Assembly (NCBI GenBank): GCA_002352045.1
Contig: DEHT01000107.1
Location: 870 to 6,812 of the forward strand
DNA: 5,943 nt
Direction of reading: 5' to 3'
From: Chitinophagaceae bacterium UBA2793
Lineage (GTDB): Bacteria; Bacteroidota; Bacteroidia; Chitinophagales; Chitinophagaceae
Shown: positions 1 to 5,625 of the stretch, one piece after another
Position numbering within the stretch: position 1 is the stretch's first letter
Layout: the number at the start of each line of letters is the position of its first letter
Notes under the pieces: model-generated
Database searches by the model: none
Told to the model about the DNA's origin: nothing
What the model saw: the letters and a program-made list of their open reading frames with translations, nothing else
Position numbers and translations under genes: made by a program

Positions 1-114
1 GGCGGTGGTTGGAGTGGCGGCGGCGGAGGTGGCGGATGGAGTGGTGGTGGCGGCGGCTTCGGTGGCTTTGGCGGCGGCAGCTTTGGTGGTGGTGGTGCCA
101 GTGGTAGTTGGTAA
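1..114 (+). CDS. C-terminal end of a glycine-rich protein, probably TPM-domain (YgcG-like) family (5' end outside window)
   Basis: Frame 1 is open from the window edge to a TAA at 112-114 and encodes 37 residues, mostly glycine with interspersed Trp, Ser and Phe, in two WSGGGG-type units followed by FGGFGGGSFGGGGASGSW. A tail of Gly-rich repeats closing in GGGGASG(S/R/D)W is typical of TPM-domain proteins of the YgcG type: exported proteins with a TPM domain, one transmembrane helix and a Gly-rich low-complexity tail. The TPM domain and membrane helix would lie to the left and cannot be seen, so the family is inferred from the tail alone; another Gly-rich surface protein is possible. The stretch is much more GC-rich than the rest of the window, which is explained by GGN glycine codons rather than by transfer. 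The gene converges on the aminopeptidase gene and shares a terminator with it. Confidence 0.6.
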   Translation, partial: GGGWSGGGGGGGWSGGGGGFGGFGGGSFGGGGASGSW

Positions 115-144
115 ATGTTTTCAATATTGTAACAATAAACTGAA

Positions 145-184
145 TTAAAAAAGCAGCTATCATTTCGATAGCTGCTTTTTTTAA
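145..184. terminator. Bidirectional intrinsic terminator between convergent genes
   Basis: AAGCAGCTATC (151-161) and GATAGCTGCTT (167-177) form a perfect 11-bp stem around the 5-nt loop ATTTC. The stem is preceded by a run of A (147-150) and followed by a run of T (to 182), so a U-tract follows the hairpin on either strand. It lies 30 bp after the stop of the plus-strand Gly-rich gene and 16 bp past the stop of the minus-strand aminopeptidase gene, where a shared terminator is expected. Confidence 0.9.
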
Positions 185-199
185 GTTTGTTCAAATCTT

Positions 200-2650
200 T
201 TATTGAAACTTCTCTTTCACATAACTTTCAATTTCTGCTCCTTTAGCTTTTGTTAATTTGTCAAATGCAGATTTAAATGATGGATCCACATAACTTCTAA
301 AAGCAGCAGGTATTTGGTTCCTAAATTCAATCATTTTATCAATACCTTGTTTAAGTTTATTGATATCATTTACTTTTAAAAGATAGGTAGCAAATTTATC
401 GTTCAAAGAAAGTTTTTCCTGCGACAAAGGTGCGTCGGAGTAAGCCTCTGAAACAAAATTAAAATCTGCCTCAGTACCTTGCGATATAAAAATATCTATT
501 ACAGCATTCTGTAAAGCTCCTTTTGAACCGGTGCCATACTGTTTTGCCAAATTGTAAGCATTGGTTTTATCCAATGCAGCCAGGCCTTTCAACGCTGCTC
601 CTGCAACAGAATAAGAAGAATCTGAAATGGCAGTTTGGTAGATAGGCAGGTACTTACTATCAGCATTTTTTACAAGAAAATTAATAGCGGCAGCTTTGGT
701 TTTTTTATCCAAATCTGTTTTAGCTATACGTTCCATTTCTTCTAAAACTACCTTATCTGTTTTATAGGGTGTGCTTGCAATTTTTGCAATGGCAAACTTT
801 CTAATGCCAGAAAATTTATCGTTCAATCCTTTAGCTACTTCAGGCATATTTTTTTTGGCAAAAGCATCAATAGCTTCTCTTCTGTCTAAAAAGTTTTTAC
901 CATATTTCCATAGTGCCAAATAGTTGGCTTCAGTTTTATTATCTGTTTTTTCAGCCAGTAAAATCCGGTCTGCATCAAAGTTTACCAGTTCTGGTTTTGA
1001 TGAAGTATTGAAATAAAAAGTATCTACTTTGTTTTTAATCCAAATACTGTAGCGCTCGGCTTTTCCATCTACATATACATCTACTGCAACTGGTAGGGTA
1101 AATATTTTATCAGTCTTTTGGGTTTGCTCCACTATCATTTCTGTAGTATTGGGCAATCCGGGTATTTCCGAATTATAGGTAATTTTTAATTTAGGGTGTC
1201 CGCTGCCGTAATACCATTGATTAAAAAACCAATTAAGGTCTTGTCCGGTTACTTCTTCAAATGCCAGGCGCAATTGTGCAGCCTCACCGGTTTTAAATTT
1301 ATTGGTGGTTAAATAGTTATTTAAAGATTTAAAGAAAGCGTCATCGCCTACATGATTCCTTAGCATATGTAAAATGCGTCCACCTTTACTATAACTTACC
1401 GCATCAAACATATCTTCTTTATTATGGTAATGGTATCTTACAAGGTCTTTTTTATCGCTTCCACTCATTAAGTAGCCCTGCATAGCATCAAAATTGTGCT
1501 GGTCCGCAAAGTCTTTACCAAATTTATATTCGTTCCACAAGTATTCACTATAGTCAGCAAAACTCTCGTTTACAGTAAGGTTACTCCAACTTTCAGTTGT
1601 TACCAAATCGCCAAACCATTGGTGAAATAATTCGTGGGCAATGGTTTCTTCCCATGCATTTCCATCTGCAAGCTCACGGTTGTTTTGGTAAGCACCATCC
1701 TGGTGTAAAGTGGCTGTAGTGTTTTCCATAGCACCACTTACATACTCTCTGCCCACTATTTGAGAATACTTTTGCCAGGGAAAATCTATTCCTAATTTAT
1801 CTGAGAAAAATTGCATCATTTCTGGCGTGTTGCCAAAAACCTTCATGGCGTAAGGTACCTGACTTTTTTCAACATAATAACTTACTTCTTTGCCTTTGTA
1901 GGGTTTGTCTTTTATTATTGCAAAATCGCCTACACCCATAAAAAATAAGTAAGGCGCATGTGGTAAATCCATTTTCCAATAATCTGTACGAGTACCGTCA
2001 GCATTCTTTTTTTCGCTAAGTTTTAAGCCATTGCTTAAGGTTACATATTTAGCCGGAACTGTCATATAAATTTCCTGTGTGGTTTTTTGGTTGGGTCTGT
2101 CAATCGTTACAAACCATACCGAACTTCCTTCCGTTTCACCCTGTGTCCATATCTGAGTTTCCACTCCTTTTTTCTCGCCTCTTGGGTTTATAAAGTACAA
2201 TCCTTTTGCATCCGTAATTGCAGCACTTCCTTCTACTTTTAATTCGTCGGGTTTGCTTATATAGTCAATATATAAAGTATATTTTTCGTCACGGTTGTAC
2301 TTTTTATCTAATTTCACATTCAAAACCCACCCATCGTATTTATATTTCAAAGGTTTTTTAGTTTGTCCGTTTACAATTGAAACCTCTTTAATTTCCATTC
2401 CTTTAGCATCCAATACTACTGTGTCGGTAACATAAAAATGCGGTTTAAGTGTAACCCACTCTTTTCCATACATCCATGCTTTTTCAAAATCAAAACTTAC
2501 TTCAAGCTTGGTATGAACCAAATTGCTTAAACGTGCCGGTGTTTCTCGATAAATTTTTTTCCAACTACTGTCTTGATTTGCTTGTCCGGGCTGGGCCATT
2601 AAAGTAGCATGCATTGATGCTATGGCAAATAGTAATAAAAATCGCTTCAT
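200..2650 (-). CDS. Exported M1-family zinc aminopeptidase with C-terminal HEAT-like region
   Basis: The 816-residue protein is a gluzincin aminopeptidase of peptidase family M1, removing N-terminal residues from peptides. Residues 1-20 are a signal peptide (MKRF, a hydrophobic stretch, then MAQ), so it acts in the periplasm or at the cell surface. An N-terminal beta-sandwich region (about 40-250) is followed by the catalytic domain. This carries the substrate-binding GAMEN motif (306-310), the zinc site HELFH (339-343) with the third ligand Glu362 in NESFADY (HEXXH-X18-E), and the likely transition-state Tyr420 in YSKGG. All key residues are present. Residues about 585-770 are alpha-helical and resemble HEAT repeats, as in other M1 C-terminal domains. 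No type IX secretion sorting domain is visible at the C-terminus. The start is the ATG at 2648-2650, directly before the signal peptide; the leader is AT-rich without a Shine-Dalgarno sequence, as usual in Bacteroidetes. It is transcribed divergently from the DUF4476-like gene and appears monocistronic. Substrate preference cannot be read from the sequence. Confidence 0.95.
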   Translation of the reverse strand: MKRFLLLFAIASMHATLMAQPGQANQDSSWKKIYRETPARLSNLVHTKLEVSFDFEKAWMYGKEWVTLKPHFYVTDTVVLDAKGMEIKEVSIVNGQTKKPLKYKYDGWVLNVKLDKKYNRDEKYTLYIDYISKPDELKVEGSAAITDAKGLYFINPRGEKKGVETQIWTQGETEGSSVWFVTIDRPNQKTTQEIYMTVPAKYVTLSNGLKLSEKKNADGTRTDYWKMDLPHAPYLFFMGVGDFAIIKDKPYKGKEVSYYVEKSQVPYAMKVFGNTPEMMQFFSDKLGIDFPWQKYSQIVGREYVSGAMENTTATLHQDGAYQNNRELADGNAWEETIAHELFHQWFGDLVTTESWSNLTVNESFADYSEYLWNEYKFGKDFADQHNFDAMQGYLMSGSDKKDLVRYHYHNKEDMFDAVSYSKGGRILHMLRNHVGDDAFFKSLNNYLTTNKFKTGEAAQLRLAFEEVTGQDLNWFFNQWYYGSGHPKLKITYNSEIPGLPNTTEMIVEQTQKTDKIFTLPVAVDVYVDGKAERYSIWIKNKVDTFYFNTSSKPELVNFDADRILLAEKTDNKTEANYLALWKYGKNFLDRREAIDAFAKKNMPEVAKGLNDKFSGIRKFAIAKIASTPYKTDKVVLEEMERIAKTDLDKKTKAAAINFLVKNADSKYLPIYQTAISDSSYSVAGAALKGLAALDKTNAYNLAKQYGTGSKGALQNAVIDIFISQGTEADFNFVSEAYSDAPLSQEKLSLNDKFATYLLKVNDINKLKQGIDKMIEFRNQIPAAFRSYVDPSFKSAFDKLTKAKGAEIESYVKEKFQ

Positions 2651-2714
2651 ATTTATAGTTATATATTTATAGTAAAAGTAAATACAGTTTTACTCTGATG
2701 CTGTTAATTTTTTA

Positions 2715-2748
2715 CAAATGGCAAATCATTCATTAATTGTTAGCTTTG
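2715..2748 (+). promoter_or_regulatory. Candidate Bacteroidetes-type promoter for the DUF4476-like gene
   Basis: TAGCTTTG at 2741-2748 matches the -7 consensus TAnnTTTG exactly. Twenty bases upstream, ATGG at 2718-2721 is an imperfect match to the -33 element (TTGG). The predicted transcript would start near 2752-2755, leaving a leader of only about 12-15 nt before the ATG at 2767. The weak -33 element lowers confidence. Confidence 0.5.
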
Positions 2749-2766
2749 TAAATAAACCTTCACAAA

Positions 2767-3969
2767 ATGAGATCGTTCATTTTTAGTACAATATTTCTAC
2801 TCATATCTGCTGTATCTATAGGGCAGCATAGTCATTTTTTATATTTGCAGTCCGATAATAAACAAACATTTTATATAAAAATTGGCGACAAATTGTTTAG
2901 TTCTTCCTTGTCGGGCTATATAATTATCCCTAAATTATCTCAAGGCGTTTATGAATTAAACATTGGCTTCCCCAATAACGAATGGCCTCTTCAAACTGTT
3001 TCTGTTGAAATAAATGGAAAAGATCAGGGCTTTTTATTAAAAAACTTCGATGGTAAAGGTTGGGGCCTGTTTAATATACAAACAATGGCAGTTTTAATGG
3101 CCGGCAATAAAGCAAGTAATAATACAGCCCCTGTAGTTACAAGTAATGATGAATTCTCAAATACACTGGCAAAAGTGGTAAACACTCCATCAATCAAACA
3201 AATTAAGAAAGAAGATATAAAAAACGAAAAAATACAAGCATCAAACATTGAAAAGAAAGTCGATTCAATTAATATAGTCACAGAGTCAATAGTAAATATT
3301 ACTCCCGCAACTGTAAAAAATGAACAAAAAAATAATTCGATAAAAAAGATAAGTGAAGCAGCCGACCAGGTAGCTCATGTATATTCTTATCAGGTTTCTC
3401 ATGCTACAGGCATGGATACAGTTGATGTAGTTGTTTTAAAAAACGCTACAAACATTGAGTCAAATTTTAAAAAGTCTAACGATCAACCAATACAAAATAC
3501 CCAATCAGGTTCAAATGAAGTACGGTCATCGGAAAACTATAATAAATCTGTAGAACCAAAGTTTATTGATATTGAATTGCCTAAGTATAAGCAAGAACAA
3601 GAGTTGTCAAAAGAGATAGAAAATGCTCCCAAACCAATTTCAATAGATAAACAAAATTTAAATATCCCCAATTCCGATTGTAAATCCATTGCAACCGATA
3701 ATGATTTCTTAAAAACAAGAAAAAAAATGTCTGCACAAAAATCCGATGAGGATATGGTAGATATAGCTAGAAAACTATTTAAGCAAAAATGCTATAGCAC
3801 AGAGCAAGTTAAAAATCTAAGCGTTTTATTCCTGAAAGATCAGGGCAAGTATTCATTTTTCGATGCCGTATATCCTTTCGTACACGATTCAAACGAATTT
3901 ATACATCTTGAAGCTCTTTTAACCGACGAATACTATTTAACCAGGTTTAGAACAATGATAAGGAAATAA
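2767..3969 (+). CDS. Exported protein with C-terminal DUF4476-like domain, function unknown
   Basis: This 400-residue protein has three parts. Residues 1-19 are a signal peptide (MRSF, a hydrophobic core, ending in SIG before Gln20), so the protein is exported. Residues about 22-110 form a beta-rich module with YIKIGDKLFSSSLSGY, GVYELNIGFP and FLLKNFDGKGWGLF. Residues about 115-300 are a Lys/Asn/Ser/Glu-rich linker of low complexity, probably disordered. Residues about 303-400 resemble DUF4476 (DNDFLKTRKKM, then DEDMVDIARKLFKQKCYST, LSVLFL and YPFVHDSNEF), a helical domain common in exported Bacteroidetes proteins. This C-terminal assignment is from memory of the family pattern. Cys305 and Cys342 are the only cysteines and could form a disulfide after export. 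The ATG start sits directly before the signal peptide, without a Shine-Dalgarno sequence. No enzymatic motif is visible; a scaffold or binding role is possible but unproven. truA follows 118 bp downstream on the same strand. Confidence 0.9.
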   Translation: MRSFIFSTIFLLISAVSIGQHSHFLYLQSDNKQTFYIKIGDKLFSSSLSGYIIIPKLSQGVYELNIGFPNNEWPLQTVSVEINGKDQGFLLKNFDGKGWGLFNIQTMAVLMAGNKASNNTAPVVTSNDEFSNTLAKVVNTPSIKQIKKEDIKNEKIQASNIEKKVDSINIVTESIVNITPATVKNEQKNNSIKKISEAADQVAHVYSYQVSHATGMDTVDVVVLKNATNIESNFKKSNDQPIQNTQSGSNEVRSSENYNKSVEPKFIDIELPKYKQEQELSKEIENAPKPISIDKQNLNIPNSDCKSIATDNDFLKTRKKMSAQKSDEDMVDIARKLFKQKCYSTEQVKNLSVLFLKDQGKYSFFDAVYPFVHDSNEFIHLEALLTDEYYLTRFRTMIRK

Positions 3970-3993
3970 TAATACCGACATAGGTCTTTCATA

Positions 3994-4013
3994 GCAACAT
4001 CGTTGCGTCGCAA
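3994..4013. repeat. Short overlapping inverted repeats between the DUF4476-like gene and truA
   Basis: GCAAC (3994-3998) pairs with GTTGC (4002-4006) around ATC, and the second arm also belongs to TTGCG-T-CGCAA (4003-4013). The two hairpins are mutually exclusive. No T run follows, so this is not a standard terminator. It may be a small regulatory or dispersed repeat sequence; function unknown. Confidence 0.4.
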
Positions 4014-4087
4014 TCCTTTCATCTACAAAACGCTTGGCGCCATTTCAGAACTGTTAATTATCGGCAAACACAACCATTATAGCTACC

Positions 4088-4834
4088 ATGCCTCGATATT
4101 TTATAGAATTAGCCTATCATGGCAAAGCTTATGCAGGATTTCAAAAGCAGCAAAATGCCAATACAATTCAGTGCGAAATGGAAAAAGCGCTACGAACATA
4201 CTTTAGAACTAATTTCGAACTAACCGGGTCATCCCGAACAGATGCAGGGGTCCATGCTAAACAAAATTTCTTTCATTTCGATTCAGAATTGACGAAAGAA
4301 ACTTTTGAAAACACTATTTATCATCTTAATGCAATATTGCCTCCCGATATTGTATTAAAAAACATAATACAGGTAAAACAAAATGTACACTGCCGGTTCG
4401 ATGCCACTTTTCGCCGATATCAATACAATATTTATACCCATAAAGACCCCTTTCAACAGGATACGGCATTTTTCTTTCCCTATAACTATAATAAAGATAT
4501 CCTACTCAATTGTGCACAGGAACTATTTAAACATCAAGATTTCGAAACCTTTTCAAAAAGAAATAGCCAGGTATTCACCTATGATTGCACAATTCAGCAA
4601 AGTAGTTGGCATTTCGCTGAGAATAAACTTATATATACCGTTCAGGCTAATCGGTTTTTAAGAGGAATGGTAAAAGGCCTGGTAGGCACCATGCTTAAAA
4701 TGGCTACTAAAAACAAATCTGTTGAAGATTTCAGGCAGATCATTACTTCGAAGGATTGCAGTAAGGCTGATTTTTCGGTACCGTCCCATGGACTTAACTT
4801 GGTAGAAGTTGGATTTACTGCAACTTCTTCATAG
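4088..4834 (+). CDS. truA: tRNA pseudouridine(38-40) synthase TruA
   Basis: TruA converts uridines 38, 39 and 40 in the anticodon stem-loop of many tRNAs to pseudouridine; it acts in the cytoplasm as a homodimer. The 248-residue length is usual for the family. The N-terminus RYFIELAYHGKAYAGFQKQ is the standard TruA opening. The catalytic aspartate is Asp52 in SSRTDAGVHA (52-bp-equivalent of E. coli Asp60). The second conserved block is HCRFDATFRRYQYNIY (101-116), with the active-site tyrosine probably Tyr111. The C-terminal half has NRFLRGMVKGLVGTML (188-203) and ends in the typical PSHGLNLVEVGF (232-243). All active-site motifs are intact. The ATG at 4088 is chosen because the family N-terminus starts there; no Shine-Dalgarno sequence is seen. 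No Bacteroidetes-type promoter is recognisable in the 118 bp upstream, so readthrough from the DUF4476-like gene is likely. No hairpin with a T run follows the stop. Confidence 0.96.
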   Translation: MPRYFIELAYHGKAYAGFQKQQNANTIQCEMEKALRTYFRTNFELTGSSRTDAGVHAKQNFFHFDSELTKETFENTIYHLNAILPPDIVLKNIIQVKQNVHCRFDATFRRYQYNIYTHKDPFQQDTAFFFPYNYNKDILLNCAQELFKHQDFETFSKRNSQVFTYDCTIQQSSWHFAENKLIYTVQANRFLRGMVKGLVGTMLKMATKNKSVEDFRQIITSKDCSKADFSVPSHGLNLVEVGFTATSS

Positions 4835-4914
4835 TTATTCAATGTAGAATGTGCATTTACCTGGTATCAAAGCCTGATAAAAGCATGGTTTAAGCCTACT
4901 CAAATCAATTAGTT

Positions 4915-5033
4915 CTGCATCTCCTAACTAATAAGCCATAACTCGCTTCCTATAACCCGCAACCCCTAACTCGTATCCCAAAACCCGAATCTTGCACTCC
5001 GTAACCCATAACCAGTAACCAGTATTCCGCACC
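4915..5033. repeat. Degenerate heptanucleotide tandem array, 17 units, consensus CCGTAAC
   Basis: The segment divides into 17 consecutive 7-mers with no insertion or deletion. In order they include CTGCATC, TCCTAAC, TAATAAG, CCATAAC, TCGCTTC, CTATAAC, CCGCAAC, CCCTAAC, TCGTATC, CCAAAAC, CCGAATC, TTGCACT, CCGTAAC, CCATAAC, CAGTAAC, CAGTATT and CCGCACC. Position 1 is always C or T, position 5 is A in 16 of 17 and position 7 is C in 14 of 17; positions 2, 3, 4 and 6 vary. Frequent TAA triplets on the plus strand rule out coding there, and the minus strand also contains stops. The array lies 80 bp after truA and about 110 bp before the first rRNA promoter. Its role is unknown. Confidence 0.85.
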
Positions 5034-5034
5034 A

Positions 5035-5051
5035 ATTTTTTCTGAAAAAAT
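5035..5051. repeat. Inverted repeat ATTTTTTC-T-GAAAAAAT upstream of P0 (copy 1)
   Basis: Perfect 8-bp arms surround one central base. The 12-mer AATTTTTTCTGA starting at 5034 recurs at 5387-5398, upstream of promoter P2. It could be a protein-binding site or a bend; no T run follows beyond the arm, so terminator function is doubtful. Confidence 0.5.
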
Positions 5052-5141
5052 CTCTTCACCATCAAACACCCGTCCATAAAGCATTACAGGCGATTCATCG
5101 CTCACGTTTAGAAGATTTTAACAGCAATCTTTCAAAAAAAG

Positions 5142-5172
5142 TTTGGTAACAATAATTTCACGCTTATCTTTG
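5142..5172 (+). promoter_or_regulatory. rRNA operon promoter P0 (most distal)
   Basis: TTTG at 5142-5145 (-33) and TATCTTTG at 5165-5172 (-7) fit the Bacteroidetes promoter consensus, with 19 bp between TTG and TAnnTTTG. Unlike the other three, its start region (CCGTCCGC) lacks the CCC-A-rich-GGG hairpin, but GCTTTT (5179-5184) and AAAAGC just downstream can pair. It is the most divergent of the four. Confidence 0.7.
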
Positions 5173-5240
5173 CCGTCCGCTTTTGAAAAAAAGCATCAGC
5201 TCTTAACAGTTTCCCCAGTAAAAAAGTCAAAAAAAAGTTT

Positions 5241-5262
5241 CAAATTTTTAAAGAAAAATTTG
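5241..5262. repeat. Palindrome overlapping the -33 element of P1
   Basis: CAAATTTTT (5241-5249) and AAAAATTTG (5254-5262) are perfect 9-bp inverted arms around AAAG. The TTTG that forms the -33 element is the end of the right arm, so a symmetric DNA-binding protein here would compete with or contact RNA polymerase. Confidence 0.55.
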
Positions 5263-5290
5263 GCTGGTATTCAAACCACTCTTACCTTTG
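5259..5290 (+). promoter_or_regulatory. rRNA operon promoter P1
   Basis: TTTG at 5259-5262 and TACCTTTG at 5283-5290 are separated by 20 bp (TTG to TA), an ideal Bacteroidetes promoter layout. The start region GCACTCCC is closely similar to those of P2 and P3. The upstream sequence and the TTTGGCTG after the -33 element are shared with P3, suggesting duplication. Confidence 0.85.
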
Positions 5291-5294
5291 CACT

Positions 5295-5311
5295 CCCAAT
5301 TAAAAATCGGG
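5295..5311 (+). other. Start-site hairpin of the P1 transcript
   Basis: CCC (5295-5297) can pair with GGG (5309-5311); inside, ATT and AAT can add pairs across one mismatch. A second hairpin, CTTTC-AAAG-GAAAG (5312-5325), follows at once. The hairpin would be at the extreme 5' end of RNA from P1 and corresponds to those of P2 and P3. Confidence 0.45.
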
Positions 5312-5387
5312 CTTTCAAAGGAAAGTAAAACACAAGTTTTTTGACTATTTCTTCTGACAATTTTTCTTCATAAGTAGTTGGTATTTA

Positions 5388-5406
5388 ATTTTTTCTGAGA
5401 AAAAAT
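5388..5406. repeat. Inverted repeat ATTTTTTC-TGA-GAAAAAAT upstream of P2 (copy 2)
   Basis: Eight-base arms (5388-5395 and 5399-5406) surround TGA. It shares the 12-mer AATTTTTTCTGA with the copy at 5034 and ends 23 bp before the -33 element of P2, where an activator site or UP-like element could sit. Confidence 0.5.
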
Positions 5407-5429
5407 AAAATAAAAAAGATAGAAAAAAA

Positions 5430-5461
5430 TTTGGTGGTAAATGAAAAGCTTCTTAGCTTTG
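5430..5461 (+). promoter_or_regulatory. rRNA operon promoter P2
   Basis: TTTG at 5430-5433 and TAGCTTTG at 5454-5461 have 20 bp between TTG and TA. Transcription would start in the GCAACCCC just downstream. From the TTTG of the -7 box onward, 25 bases are identical to P3. Confidence 0.88.
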
Positions 5462-5464
5462 CAA

Positions 5465-5480
5465 CCCCAATCAAAAAGGG
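5465..5480 (+). other. Start-site hairpin of the P2 transcript
   Basis: CCC (5466-5468) and GGG (5478-5480) flank the A-rich loop AATCAAAAA. The element lies within the first nucleotides transcribed from P2 and is identical to the P3 copy. With three pairs it is weak, so the conserved bases may matter as DNA or RNA sequence rather than as structure. Confidence 0.45.
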
Positions 5481-5537
5481 AATAAGTTCTTCGAAATGTC
5501 TGGTCAAAATCATCAATAAAAACTTCAAAAAACTTTG

Positions 5538-5557
5538 AAATTTTTAAAAAAAAATTT
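5538..5557. repeat. Palindrome overlapping the -33 element of P3
   Basis: AAATTTTT (5538-5545) and AAAAATTT (5550-5557) are perfect 8-bp arms around AAAA, placed at the -33 element exactly as at P1. An adjacent inverted repeat, TTCAAA (5524-5529) with TTTGAA (5534-5539), lies just upstream. Confidence 0.5.
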
Positions 5558-5586
5558 GGCTGATAAAATAAAGGCTCTTACATTTG
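5555..5586 (+). promoter_or_regulatory. rRNA operon promoter P3 (closest to 16S)
   Basis: TTTG at 5555-5558 and TACATTTG at 5579-5586 have 20 bp between TTG and TA. Transcription would begin near 5590, about 165 nt before the 16S 5' end, a normal rRNA leader length. Confidence 0.88.
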
Positions 5587-5589
5587 CAA

Positions 5590-5605
5590 CCCCAATCAAA
5601 AAGGG
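5590..5605 (+). other. Start-site hairpin of the P3 transcript
   Basis: CCC (5591-5593) and GGG (5603-5605) flank AATCAAAAA, identical to the P2 copy. It marks the beginning of the shortest rRNA leader. Confidence 0.45.
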
Positions 5606-5625
5606 AAGCGAAATAAAAGCTTAAA

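Noticed and set aside
1..111. GC-rich block as horizontally acquired DNA
   Set aside because: Its composition follows from glycine codons in a low-complexity protein tail, so it says nothing about origin.
2673..2680. Possible minus-strand -7 box TACTTTTA for the aminopeptidase gene
   Set aside because: It differs from TAnnTTTG at the last base and no TTG lies 19-21 bp upstream, so it is too weak to annotate.
3024..3281. Minus-strand open frame of 85 codons opposite the DUF4476-like gene
   Set aside because: It lies wholly within a well-supported plus-strand gene; its hydrophobic Phe/Ile/Leu-rich product is the antisense of the Lys/Asn-rich linker.
4003..4206. Plus-strand open frame of 67 codons overlapping the truA start
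   Set aside because: It uses a TTG start, runs into truA in another frame and has no recognisable product; the true family N-terminus is at 4088.
4383..4842. Further open frames on both strands inside truA
   Set aside because: They are out-of-frame shadows of truA, whose motifs are complete in its own frame.
4865..4879. Hairpin TATCA/TGATA as a truA terminator
   Set aside because: The stem is only 5 bp of AT-rich pairs and no T run follows.
4915..5033. CRISPR array or telomere-like repeat interpretation of the heptamers
   Set aside because: There are no 20-40 bp repeats with unique spacers. The units are 7 bp, degenerate and internal to a chromosome-like context, so neither label fits.
5090..5101. 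Inverted repeat GCGAT-TC-ATCGC upstream of P0
   Set aside because: Five-base arms with a two-base loop are likely by chance, and no related copy is seen near the other promoters.
5143..5328. Plus-strand open frame of 61 codons in the rRNA promoter region
   Set aside because: It spans promoters P0 and P1, is Lys/Ser-rich because of A-tracts, and matches no family I know.
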